Below, in pieces: positions 10,986-23,170 of a stretch of 64,000 nucleotides of DNA (position 1 is its first letter; the number at the start of each line of letters is the position of its first letter). Position numbers and translations under genes: made by a program. This DNA comes from Takakia lepidozioides (Eukaryota; Streptophyta; Takakiopsida; Takakiales; Takakiaceae), in NCBI GenBank assembly GCA_030704615.1, contig CM060734.1, positions 26,040,001 through 26,104,000 of the forward strand, given 5' to 3'. The notes below the pieces were generated by a model. It had not been told where the DNA came from and searched no databases. It saw only the letters and a list, made by a program, of their open reading frames with translations.

Positions 10986-12605
10986 ATCCAAACTAGCTCT
11001 GCCTCCACTTACGGAAAAGCTTTGGCCTACAAGAATGATGGAAGACTATAGCTAAAGCAATATCTAACCCCAGAATGCTATCATCACATTACTCCCCCTA
11101 TCTTCACACTCACTCTTGCTCGAGCGCAATAGATAAGACTATCCTTAAAGAACCTCTCAAATAACTCTGAGAAGCCCTCAAATTATTGTCATGAACTTCT
11201 GAAATCTGCCCTCAATCAGCCCCTAACATAGACCCACCGAGGTTCAAGAAGTTCGCAAACTTGGACTCCAAACAGTCCACCAAAAGGCCCTAGGCCACCA
11301 CATTCTCCCCACTGAGTGTAAGGCACATGACACAAACATTGCCTTTGTGAGGAGCTCACTTCTTGCCTTGATATAAACCAAGTTGTTTGGACTATGGATG
11401 GGATAGATTGAATGAAAGAGACAGCTCTTTATATCATGGTTGTAACTTGGAGTGATGGCCCTCTCACTTTGGTGGTAGATTCCTCTAACCTGTCCATCTA
11501 GTCAGTCTGTTGAAAGACAAATTGAAAACGAAACTTATTAATACTTTTGGCAAAGCAGCCAAAAAAGAGAGGCAGAGAGGACCTCGCAAACTTGAAGTTG
11601 CACCTTGACAGAGCCCTTACAGCAGCTATGATGTTGCACACATGCTGTTTTTCGCTGTGATCCAGCTTGTACTTCACATTCGCGACATTCCCACTCTTCT
11701 TCAAATCTGCATCTTGAAGAGTTCCTGCATATAAAAATCCTTGGAAATGGTTGTTTCAAGTTGCTGCCATAAATGACATGCCAATCTATACCTCTTGGAA
11801 TCTATGGATGTAGTGTGAAGGTTGGATTGTACATGCATGCATTGACCCAAACATGCTACTTGCTTTGGATTTGCTACTTAACAACTGCATCAGAGGCCTA
11901 GAAACAAAGCAACAATTTCATTGGAGACTCTCACTGTGACTTGTACACGGGAAAGATGCAAAACGGTGGGAACAAGCTCTAATTTGTAATCAAATCTTTT
12001 CATTGAAATGTGGGCCTTGGCAAATGCAAGGATATTACAGGGTTCCCAAGTTTTGCCCACAAGAACAATGTCCTCAAGCCTCTGGCTCCCTTTCCAGACC
12101 TAAAACACAAAACACACTAACACAACCCCCCTCCATTTTTCCTCAGACAATAGGGTCTCAAAGCCAAATCTTTGCAGGCTCCAATGAAGCAGGATACCCA
12201 CAGTCCACAGTCCCATCATAAAAATAAAATGGTGTGGGAACATAAGGGGAACAGAAGCAGCCTCTCTCAGATGGGTTGATGGGAACGCGTTCTTCATGGC
12301 GCCGTTATATGGGAGGAACCATTAGTGCAGGGCACTACTCTTGTTTCTGGCTTCGTGTTTTGGGAGTCCAGCCTCCGGCCTCCTGTCTTGCAGAGAGAGG
12401 GTTTGAGAGAGAATAGCGTTGAGGGGGATACAGTGATGCATCAGGTGTGTTGTGGAGTGTATGCAAGAGAGTATCTGGTGACAGATAGAGAGCAGGGTCT
12501 TGTGATCGACTGTTGAAAAAGGTGGGTGGCAAGTTTCATGAGCGGGTGAATTAGACCAAGCAAGGGGAGAAGAAAGAGAGAGAGGGGGGGGGGGGGGGGG
12601 GGAAG
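10986..12605. other. Region upstream of the deacetylase gene; no other gene seen
   Basis: No coding region is supported. The last 300 bp should contain the promoter and 5' UTR of the deacetylase. A possible TATA-like GTTATATGGG lies at 12,303-12,312, and GA-rich sequence plus a run of about 22 G at 12,580-12,602 sit just before the ATG at 12,606. Promoter assignment is inference. Confidence 0.4.
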
Positions 12606-15600
12606 ATGGATAGTGCAGGGAACTCGCTAACATCAGGACCTGAGGGGCGGAAGAGGAGGGTGGCCTACTTCTACGATCCTGAAGTGGGTAACTATTACTA
12701 TGGGCAGGGACACCCCATGAAGCCTCACCGCATACGGATGGCGCACTCTCTGCTGGTGCACTATGGAGTGCATCAGAAGATGGAGGTTCTGCGGCCTTAC
12801 CCTGCTCGGGATCGGGACCTCTGTCGCTTTCATGCTGATGATTATGTAGCCTTTTTACGGGCTGTAACTCCTGAGACACAGCACGAGCAGCTGCGAGCGC
12901 TGAAGCGCTTCAACGTTGGAGAAGATTGTCCCGTGTTTGATGGTCTCTACTCTTTCTGCCAGACGTATGCGGGGGGTTCGGTTGGGGGCGCCGTGAAGCT
13001 CAACCATGGGCACTCGGATATAGCTATCAACTGGGCTGGTGGGCTTCACCACGCCAAGAAGTGTGAGGCATCAGGGTTTTGCTATGTCAATGACATTGTG
13101 CTGGCTATCTTGGAGCTTCTCAAGTACCACCCGGTATGTATCCTGGCTGCGTGGTTATTTATGTCTCTCTTTCTCCTTCAGTTCTTCCAGAAATTCTCCT
13201 CTTATTCTGCTTCTAGTATTCTTCAGTTGCATTATCAATCAACTCAGAACTGTGTATTTGTGCTTAGGGGGGAGAGAGTGTGCACCCTGAATTTTTTCTT
13301 CCTCTCTCAGAAGCCAGTTAGATGTACTATGTCTTTTAGAAAAAGAACCCTTCCCTCTGGAATCCCTGCCAGCCCAGAGTGCAAATTAAATACAGATTGG
13401 GAGTTATACCATCAATACCTCTACTTCCAGCACAGTCTCACAACCTGCAAGAAATTTTCTGAGAGATGAACAAGCTATACAGTTTTAATACAAGCCAAGG
13501 TTGGAGCTATTCAGTGATGGCAGTGTCCATAGCAGAGGGTAATAGGGATGAGCGACTTCAGTTTAAAAGAGGGCAGTAATTGGAGGTTCGCCTTTGCTGG
13601 CCTCCTATTTCTCTATGCTATCTCAGGTGTGGACCAATTCTGTTCCATATTTGACATTTGAAGGAATATAAGAATTTTATGATGGAAGGGGTACAAAGAT
13701 GGATTTGGAGGGATGCCAGAACATATTGCAAATAATGAGTTATAATACTACTTTGTTTTTCCTCTGAAAGTACACGTGTGATAATTTTGAATGGTTGTAT
13801 TGGAGTTAAACTGTGAGAAATAACATGTATGTGTGCATGCAGCGGGTTCTCTACATTGACATTGACATACACCATGGTGATGGTGTTGAGGAGGCTTTCT
13901 ATACGACTGACCGGGTGATGACTGTCTCATTCCACAAGTTTGGCGACTATTTTCCTGGGACTGGGGACCTCAGGGACATTGGCCATGGAAAGGGCAAGTA
14001 CTACTCCCTGAATGTGCCATTGAACGATGGGATCGATGATGAGAGCTACCAATCACTCTTCAGACCCCTCATCTCCAAGGTTATGGAGGTGTTCCAACCA
14101 GGGGCTGTAGTTTTGCAATGCGGTGCTGACTCGCTTTCTGGAGACCGGCTTGGTTGTTTCAATCTCTCTGTGAAAGGGCATGCGGAGTGTGTGCGCTTCA
14201 TGCGATCCTTTAATTGCCCACTGCTGCTCGTAGGAGGTGGAGGCTACACCATTCGCAATGTGGCCCGGTGCTGGTGCTATGAGGTTTGCTTTAGTGAATG
14301 TCTGGGGCGGCAGGATAGAGAGCCCCTTTTTATATATATGATGTGACTTTGATCATTAGATACTTCTTTCCTAATTTATGTGACTCAAAAGGTTCGAGGT
14401 TGTTCTCTACCTCTACTTTTATAGTTAGGTAGTTCTTGAGGCCTACACCCCACCCCAGATGCCTACTGTTACAAAGCCCAAAATGTACTCCTCTTCAGTA
14501 CAGTTAAAGTGAGTGCCTCAAGCAAAGCTCCTACCTTGTATCTGCGTTATTGCTAAATTGGACCTCCTCTGTTGGCATTATCTCTGGCCATTTGTGATCA
14601 AATTATATTCTTGCCATGGGCTTGTGTCATGGTGAGGTCACCTGCCTCCATGGTAGTGGGTGGATCCAGGTATGGTATGAGTCAGCTGTTTTACATACAA
14701 TGAATGCAGTTGCTATCCTCGTCCACAGTCTGGAATGCTAAACATGGCAGCAGGCATTCTTGCAACTCTCTTTCTCCCATGCTATCCCTTACAAAGAAAA
14801 GCCTCATTGAAGGATTTCTGCTGTCCAGGATAGCATTGAGAGTCAATACCTTGAAAATAAGGGCTCTTAACCATCAGTTTTGTGATGTGGGCAGACTGGG
14901 GTGGCTGTGGGAGTGGAGCTTGAAGACAAGATGCCGTACAATGAGTACTATGAGTACTTTGGTCCTGATTATACTCTCCATGTCACTCCCAGCAACATGG
15001 AAAACCAGAATTCTCGTGGGTATCTTGATTCCATCAGGTGCACCCTCTATTCAATAATTTTCATGTTAGTGTCTAGAATGGTGATAAGAAATATTAGTGA
15101 CAAGTGTTGAGTTCAGTGGTGGCTTGTGTGTTGGGGTTCAGAGGTGCCTGCAGCCAAGTGGCCCCTAGTTGAAGGCAAGGGGGGAGTGATGAGGCTGAAT
15201 TTACAAACGAGATGTTCCAGCTTGTGAGCATCTGTGACTGTTCAGGAATTGGTCTAATTTCTGCTTGTTGTGAGCAGGGAGAGGCTCCTGGAGAACCTGT
15301 CCAAATTGCAGCATGTGCCAAGTGTGCCTTTCACTGAGCGACCCCCGGACACAGAGCTTCCTGAAGATGTAAGGGTCATGCCCTTTCAGAGTCAAACTAG
15401 TCCAATCCAAGGATGAAATAGCTTCGATAGAGTGTCTCTTGTATGTCAGAGTTTGAATCAATCGGCCTCAATGCAGGAGGATGAGGAGATGGAGGTTCGG
15501 GGAAAGGGGCGCGTGTGGGATGGTGAACTCTCTGACTCTGACTCTGAGGAGGGTGAGCACCGACGCCGCCACAATGATGTGAGCGCTAGCGAGGCTGCTT

Positions 15601-18047
15601 TTCCAAGGTCCCACATTTACCCTCTGTACCCTTTCTGTTTAGTTGGTTCCATGTGAGAAAGACGATTAGAGTCCCATAAGAGAACTTGCCAACGGCAGGG
15701 GATGCATCAAGACCGAGGATTCACTCCTCTCATGGAACAACTGCAGTCCTGCGTTTTGCATCTAGAGAAATTGTAGCATTGGAGCATTTGTGAGAGGGAT
15801 ACTAGCACACTTAAGCATGTTCAGGCATGTGAGTGATACTCTTTTCACTAGCACTTAACGTGAGCATAGTGCTGTTGGGTAGCGCTAAGGCAGTTGCAAC
15901 TGCTAGATTGTCGCCCTATGTTTTATCTGCCTCTTTTTCTTGTGGATAATGTCTGTGCTTGTGAGTATGTATCCCTGGAGGATCGCTACACTTTGGTTGA
16001 AAGACAGCAAAAAGATCTTAGCAGTTTTCATCCTTCTATTGCCTTTGAAAAGAACGTCCTTTCCTTGTGAGTGTGTTATACAACAAAAGATGAGGCTAAG
16101 CTACAGTTGGGTGTGGTGGTTGCAGGAGAGGGCCCCAGCTGACTCCAGTGAAGGTGAAGCAGGAGGAAGAGGCTGTGGAAGCTGCATCTGTGGTCAGGAC
16201 TCTTGAACCATTCAGAAGACTTGCATTAATTCTCTTAAACTCTTTCTTGGCAATTGCACCAGGATCAGCACAGGGACTGGAATGTCAACTATTCAATGAG
16301 CAGTAGAGGTAATATGTTTAACTCCATATGTTGGTTCGTGTGCTCCTCAGGATGAGGAAAGTGAATGCAAGGATGAGGTGGCAAAGGTTGCAGAGGCCCC
16401 ACAAGACATGAAAGAAGAGGTAAGGAAAAATTTGCTTACTTTGTCATCCAGCTGTATGACCAAGAATATACCTGAATGAGTAAATATTCTCAGAAGTCAA
16501 CTGGATTTTGTGGAATTCTTTCAATTATTTTTTTCCGAGTGAGCACTTTTAAGTAAATGTATGTTGTGTTATGTGACCTCCACATGTTAGCTGGAGGGTT
16601 TGTTATTTTCTTTTGGTGAGCCAAGCATTGTTCAATGACTTCAAGTAAACCAAGTCCACTGTAATCCATAATTAGTGTACGCTGATGTTAATATAAGCTT
16701 CTGTGGTTAGGTCATTCAAGATCTTACTGAAATACTGGCATAGAGATCACACAGTAGGAAATGTGTGTGTGTGTGTGAGAGAGAGAGATAGAATGTACTC
16801 ATAAGACGTTGTTTGGCGTAGCCTTGCGGCCATTGACCCCGCGCCCAGTTTGAGCGGAACACAAAGGGACAGAACCTACCTCTGTCAGGGGCTGACTTCG
16901 GTAGTAAGACTTACCTTGATATTGAACATTGATCCGGGTTTCCCAGATATCCTCTAGAAATCCCTTCACACAAGCATCAATCTGCTGTGTGGTTTGCCCA
17001 ATAACCTTTTTTTTCTTCTGGGTGCAGCACCGGGACTTCCCGGGACGTCACCCATCCCAGTACTATTCTGTCCCGAAGGCGCTTAATTTCAGAGTTCTGA
17101 TGGGATCTGGTGTAGTAGCCTTGGTATGACCGCACCACGAGAGAGAGATAGAAAGAGAGCGTGGCTCCCAAAGGGCTTCTCAGTTTGTTGCCACCCATGT
17201 GTTCTGCGCTTTCTTGACTATGCATCTTAACTCTGCTTTTGTTCTGGATGCACAGGCTAGTGAGATGGAGGTAGAGCAAGTTGTCAAGGTGGAGGTTGGG
17301 GAGACCACGACAGATACAGACATGAGAGATGCTCCTGGCGCAACCCCTACATCAGCTGCCATGTCAACAGTAACCTCCTCCACATCATTGAGAGAAAGTA
17401 ACTCTTCTACAGCTGTCATCACCCCAATGCCCCTCCTTTCACCCTCACAGACCATGATCACAGTGACCCTTCCAAAGCCAGCTACACAACATAGCTGGCC
17501 CCCACCTGCAGAGAGTCGAAGGCCCATGGATCGGGAAGCACCTGCTTCCAGCCCAGTACATTCGAATGCCACTAGTTCACCATCCACGGGGCCACCTAGC
17601 AGCTCAGGGTTGATTCAAGGGTCATCATTAGCAGGGTTAGCATCGTCTGCCACTTGGTCCTCCTCTGGAGTTGTTGGATCAGTGGCAGCAGGGAACCGCC
17701 CGGTGTTTACCCTGTCATCATCTCTCTATGGCCCGCCATCAGGTGGGCCTTTAGCAATGGGAAGAGCAGGCTCTGCAATACTGGCTCCAGCAACTGCTGG
17801 TGCAAGTGCATCTGCTGCTCCTGGAATCTTACCACGGCCAAGTGTGGTTCCCAATTTGCCTTCTGGGCGGCCAGGACCCTTAGTGTTTCCTGCTCGACCT
17901 GGATTGCCTTCGGCACCACGTTTTGCTATATCTGTTAGTCCAGTAAGTAACTCCGGAGATGCTCCCCAACCAGCTGTTGTAGGTCAAGCTAATGCCGATT
18001 TTTCAAACCACAATGTAACCACGCAAGGGGCACCCCGAACTCCCTGA
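12606..18047 (+). CDS. Class I (RPD3/HDA1 type) histone deacetylase, spliced, ~738 aa
   Basis: Zn-dependent removal of acetyl groups from histone lysines in the nucleus, as part of co-repressor complexes (family knowledge; closest to the plant HDA19 group). Exons read from conserved protein and GT-AG sites: 12,606-13,133; 13,843-14,283; 14,895-15,037; 15,278-15,368; 15,477-15,578; about 16,139-16,189; 16,351-16,419; 17,256-18,047. Phases agree throughout. Active-site blocks are intact: [52 protein letters not shown] and [17 protein letters not shown]. The start [14 protein letters not shown] matches the plant family N-terminus. Exon 6 is the least certain: using the acceptor at 16,138 instead of 16,125 keeps the frame and gives a Lys/Glu-rich KVKQEEE stretch. 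The last exon adds about 240 residues rich in Ser, Thr, Pro, Ala and Gly, well beyond the ~500 aa usual for HDA19. This is the only clearly intact host gene in the window. Confidence 0.95.
17020..17138 (-). rRNA. 5S rRNA-like sequence, full length, antisense in deacetylase intron 7
   Basis: Read on the minus strand from 17,138, the 119 nt match plant 5S rRNA end to end: GTGCGGTCATACCA at the 5' end, AGATCCCATCAGAACTC, then ATTAAGCGCCTTCGGG in the box A position, GTACTGGGATGGGTGAC and GGGAAGTC in the box C region, and GCTGCACCC at the 3' end. Box A and the middle loops differ from the usual plant sequence. No T-run terminator follows on the minus strand; an A-run comes instead. It is therefore more likely a dispersed pseudogene or the head of a 5S-derived SINE than an active gene. 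About 200 bp 3' of it (to about 16,800) may be the body of such an element. Confidence 0.8.
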
Positions 18048-19629
18048 CTTGGGGTGGGGAAAGAAAATATTCACTCTTGAGAGAAAATCCTTGGGTTTCT
18101 CAACTTGGTTTCCGGCTTTCGGGCCAGTTTTATGTTTGTGAACAGTGGGGAGAGGTAAGATGAAGCAGTGTGTATCATTGGAAGTTCAAAACTTGCCACA
18201 GTGATTAGCAACCAGTCAGCTCAGCTGCTTTATTGGTTAGTCAAACATGCATGTAAACCTAATGTGATTTGCAGAAACCAATGTGGAAGATTGGTCAATT
18301 GAAGGAGGTAGAGAGCCCTTGCAGGTCCAACATTTACAGGTCATAGAGGAAACCTTGGCGTACAGAAAATTCCTTCATTGACATAAAGATGAAGCGCAGC
18401 TTGCATGTGGTGATATTGCATCCGGTGATATTGTTTGATGTTCATCCTCCGAAAATGACCCCACCACAGGAAGCTCTTATTAGAGAGGTCGGGACTGATT
18501 CGGAAACTGGTAGGGACAGTGGGATGCCCGATCTGATCTACTGTCGAGTGATGACAAAATTGTCGAGGGTGACAAGATCCATTCAACAGCTTTGGCTGGC
18601 GGGCCGAATCTGTCAAGTCTGTGTTCGACCATTCTCCCGGTCCTCTCGTCTGCCCTGAATTCAAGACCCTAGTCAACACAAATTTTGCCTCGACACCGGT
18701 TCTTGGATAACAAGGACTTCCAGAATACCTACCAGCTGATCTCACAGGAACTAGGCCAGGTGCTACACTTTGAATGACGATGGAATTGTGTTGCCACTAG
18801 TGAGAGACGATGCCTCCTGTTCCTCTGGGAGCGCTTCGGAGCTTTAATTCGCATCCACTACTTTTGAAAGTACAAAAGAGAATGAAGAACTAGGCGTGCC
18901 CAAGGATTGCTCGGAGCTCAACCTGGCAGCATCTACCCCAGGTAGGCGGTGGACACGGAGAGAGAGAGAGAGAGAGAGACTTACGGACTACATCAGATTT
19001 CATCCATCTTCTACTTCCTTATGGATGAAACATGGACGAGATTCTGCATCCAACTGCAGCACAGGAATCTCGTTGGAACGAGTCGTGACTGTGACCGGAT
19101 GGGGGCAAGTGGAGGATAGGGCTTATCACATCCATGATCGCATATCACCCCCTTGATACACCATATCCGTGCACTGCCAGTGGTTACACGTTTGCATGTC
19201 ATCCATCTCCCTCGATGATTCATCCATCCATACAAAAAGGAGACGGGCACGGTAGATTAGCATTTTCCTCCAGTTATTTTTTTTCTGTGTTTTTAAGGAA
19301 AAGGGGACAGAGGCCCTTGTAAATCAGGTTAAAAAAACACGGCCAGGCGGGCGTACAAGAGGAAAAAATAACCTCCAGAGGGGTGCCATAGAGGCTGTCA
19401 CTGCTTCGTGTCCAAAGCAAGAGATAAGAAACAGAGGATCAGAACTGAATAGATCCTATCAGCAGCTGCCTGAAGCTACACTAATTAGCTCCGAGATTAT
19501 AGTAAGAAGGCAAAACAAATTTATCACAGAGGGATATCTGTTCATCAAGTTCATCCATCCATTTGATTTCCGGATTAATGAAACATAATGGGGCCAAATC
19601 TGTGAGCCTGTCCAAATTAGGCTTGGGTC
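18048..19629. other. 3' flank of the deacetylase gene; no other gene recognised
   Basis: The 3' UTR starts at 18,048. No gene is supported in the rest. There is a GA microsatellite at 18,958-18,979, and TCATCCAT/ATGGATGA words cluster at 18,999-19,230 and again at 19,540-19,570. Confidence 0.4.
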
Positions 19630-21030
19630 AAGTGTTGGTCTGGTATCACGTTTAGGACATACCAGCCTATCGGTACGAGTACTGCAGGTCTCACAAAATA
19701 TTCATACCAATTTGGTATATATAATGGCAGATGCATTTTATCTAGATACTAGTGAGTACTGAATCAGCCTTTATGGCTCTTGTAAGGTTATTTTTTCCTT
19801 ACCATCTTGCTTCCTCCCCTGTTCATTTTTTAAAACAAAAATACTGAATATCATTATCACAATACCAGCTGGTCTCAGGTATCAACACTGGTATCATTCA
19901 GATACTAAATTTAATTAAATTCTATCAATTATCAAGTATCCAGCGAGAAAAATATTGTAAATTCCAGTATATATAATATACCTAAAATATATTTATAAAT
20001 ATTTGTACAATATTAATATTGAAAATAGAATATTCATATCAGAGCAAATGAAGAAGACTGTGGGAGAGTACTGGTATGGCGGCTGGTATATAAAAGTCTA
20101 TACCAGCCTGGTATGGTATCTCCCTGAATATAGCATGTTTACACATTAGACTAGAGTGGTCTTTACATACTAGTGCATATACCAGCGCTTGTACCAATCT
20201 TTTGCCTATATACCATACCAACACTGGTCCTACATGTTATTTTTGTTTATTATTCTGAGCTGAGAGCGATCACCAGGTAGCAGGATTCGAACCCGAATAT
20301 ATCTGGGTGGTAACACCGAGCTTCCTATCATGTTAAGTTTTTTAGTATATTTATATTTATATTTTATTTGTTTGTTTATTTTTAAAGGTTTAGCCAATTA
20401 ATTTTATAATGAAAAACAGACCTCGAGAATTCAAAACCACAGGTGTGTATGTTGGATGTCACCTATTATGGCCAACTCAACCATTACATGGATCAACCGG
20501 TTACTTGAAGGTTGGGCAACCCCGGTGCCCGCCATTAGAAGGTGTCCACCAGTGTTGGTCTGGCAACCCGAGTATCAACGTTGGTATCAACCCTGGTATC
20601 AGGGACCAGACCAGCTGGTCTAAGTTCTACAATACCATGTCATATACCAGACCAGGCTGGTATCCGTTTTCTCATACCAGCCACAATACCAGTACCCCCC
20701 CCTGTCTTCCTCATTTACTCTGGTATGTGTACTATACTAGTTATGTGTACATACATGCACTTATGTATATTTACTTTATGTTTATTGTATTTATTTTCAC
20801 TTGATATTTGACAAACTTGTAATTCAAATGGCTTTGGAATGATACCAGAATTGATATCTCATACCAGCTGGTATTGTGGTCATGATACTCATACTCATAC
20901 CAGTATCTGGGAAAAAATACATCCACCATTATATAGACCAGACTGGTATGAAAGTTTTGTGATGGGGCTGGTACGGGGACCATTCTGGTATGTCCTAAAC
21001 CTGATAGCAAACCAACACTGGTGTCCACCT
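19630..21030. repeat. Field of ATACCAG/CTGGTAT short palindromic motifs
   Basis: Two blocks, 19,630-20,235 and 20,540-21,030, contain several dozen copies of ATACCAG or its complement CTGGTAT, often as adjacent inverted pairs such as ATACCAGCCTGGTATGG, ATACCAGCTGGTATTG and GACCAGACTGGTATG. Spacing is irregular, so this is not a simple tandem array. Many short hairpins are possible. Between the blocks lies ordinary AT-rich sequence with a SINE-like piece. No coding frame is supported. Confidence 0.75.
20245..20340 (-). mobile_element. tRNA-derived SINE-like promoter (A/B box), minus strand
   Basis: Read on the minus strand, GGAAGCTCGGTGTTACCACC resembles a degenerate tRNA D-arm/A box. It is followed about 25 nt later by GGGTTCGAATCCTGCTACC, which contains a perfect RNA polymerase III B box (GGTTCGAATCC). 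No complete cloverleaf can be built, because the anticodon stem is degenerate. This is what tRNA-derived SINE heads look like. The 3' body is not identified and may merge with the ATACCAG-rich sequence. Confidence 0.5.
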
Positions 21031-22449
21031 TCCAAATATAAGGTAGTAGCCCTTAGGGGTGAAGTGACACCATAAGTAATATTATTTGCTTCAGCAAGAG
21101 TCTTCCTTCCTTCTGCTAGCATACCCTATCTACACTAAAATATCATATGGTTTTTATTTCTATGTCAAGATTCATAACCATATACATGTTACAAGGCCTA
21201 TATGCGCTTAGTATTGGGCTCACAAGAGAGAAGACTTCGGCCAAAGCCAACTAATCTAGTCACTTCACATTTCAGCTAATGCCTCATTTCGGACGTGGGG
21301 GGCCCAACACTTATTTGTGCTCACGCCAACGTCGCTCACAGGTCACGTGCTCACGCGATACCAAGTTCCCTCCTGATGAGCAATCACTCTCCATGTTTCC
21401 ACTTTCTAATCATAATAATAATAGCCATTAACCCTTACTTTCCCAAGCGACCCGAATCGGGTCGCTCTGAATTTCCACTTCCACCTAATTTCATCGGATC
21501 TCCTCTGATGAAGCTTTTATGACAAAAGGACTTGTCTCCAATATGATGCAAAATGAAAAATGAAAAAAAAAAACAAAAAAACAAAAGCTACCACCTACAG
21601 GAAATATCTAAGATAACTATGTCAGATTTTGGCAGTGTAAAGGGCTTGTTGACTGCTGACGTGGCAGGTAAACAAGCCCAAATTATAAAATTAATAAAGT
21701 TAGTAAAATTTTAAAAAATATATCTAAAACTCACTTCACCTTGTGGTGTGTGAGCATTACATACACACATCCACCGCTGGGTTTTAGAAATGTCGTAGAA
21801 AAAAAAGTACTTCATTTGGAGGCACATTTTCCCTGTCAATTTTTAGACTTTAACCCCTATGTAATTACATACAAAGCAACCATAGTTAAGAAAATCAGTT
21901 AGACCTGCAATTTAGAGGGGGTGTAGCCATTCCACTATGGATTTGGAAATGGTGGGTCTTGGGGCAAGCAAAATTGGATAAAGCCAGGTATGATTTGGTC
22001 AAACCTATTTTTTCCCCACTTCTCCTTTGAGACCTGAAATTTGAGGTTCAGGCCAATGTTATAATCTCACAATTCCCACGGTGGAATTGGCTCATTTTTT
22101 GATATGTTGTGCATAAATGAGCTGGGCCCACTTCTATACGGCTGGAATCTATGGATGATTTTTGATAGGTTTCTGCGGGCAATTTACTGCAGCTGGGTAT
22201 CCAAAATTGTTAAAAACTCCTAAAAGGGCTTGGGAAATTAAGGGTTAACATACTACCTAAGTACAAATTGGAAACACACACAAGTGTCATGTCAGCCTAG
22301 ATTCATCCATGAGAATGAATCATATAAGTTCATGCATATCCCTCATTTCTACTAGCATACCAGAAATTTAAAATATTTCATCGTTTCTTTAAGAATATAA
22401 TAATAATTTTCTTAAAGACTAAATGGCATTTTCAAATGAACTAGCCTAT
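21031..22449. other. Intergenic AT-rich sequence, no gene recognised
   Basis: No coding region is supported. A perfect 10-bp inverted repeat with a single-base loop (AGCGACCCGA, A, TCGGGTCGCT) is at 21,446-21,466. Confidence 0.4.
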
Positions 22450-23170
22450 TAGATCAACCGACCATGAGGACGATGGCTCTCGGCGCTCCGCGTTTCGCGG
22501 TGAGAGAGGATCCCAATGGTTGCTTCGTCTCTATGGCGAGGTTTCTCCCAGGCTGCTGGACGCTAGATGTTGTCCTTGCCTGGATTCTCAAGTGGTTTGC
22601 GTATAGCATAGAGTTAGAATGTTTTTTTCCTGTTCTCATATAACTGGTTTATGTGTGTTTTTCGCGCTTCTGCGTGATTTTTCGCTTCTCCTAATATCCA
22701 GAACGGTTCAGCCCAACTTTCCCTGTTTCATTCATCATTTCGTGCGTGCTATCGCCGCCTTCGTCTAATTACTTCGATCTGCCCCCCTCTCAGCAGCCGG
22801 CTATCATTTATGGAGAGACAAGCTATCCCTGTCGCTTTGATTCAAAGTGGTGCCACCTTTGTGCACTGGGTTCATTCCAGCTCAAGCTAGACGAAGTATC
22901 TCTCTCGTCTAGTTTATCGAGCTTCACTCCTCCCTTTCACTGCCCACTGCTCCTGTCTTCGTGTTCTAATTCTTGAATTCTGCTTCAGTTTCTAGACAAC
23001 GTGCATTTCTCCGTCACTATCAGCGATTTCTTCTCCAATCTCATCTCGGATCGAAGTTTGTTTTTTAGCTTCCCTGTTAATTCGACCCCCTCCGGCTTCC
23101 CCTCCGGTGCTTCCTGTTCTGGCTCTAACTACATCTGAGTGCTGAGTCTCTCTCCCTCTACCCGTCCCTC

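Noticed and set aside
12322-12879. 185-codon minus-strand ORF over the start of the deacetylase
   Set aside because: It overlaps conserved deacetylase exon 1 in antisense, is Ser/Pro-rich and has no recognisable domain.
16126-16206. Deacetylase exon 6 starting at 16,126 and ending the protein at TGA near 16,206
   Set aside because: That frame gives a Cys/Gly-rich end and breaks the phase to the clear exons at 16,351 and 17,256; the acceptor 13 bp downstream keeps the frame.
17020-17138. P5SM, the 5S-mimic exon of plant TFIIIA genes
   Set aside because: It is antisense to the only gene here, which is a deacetylase, and no zinc-finger exons are nearby.
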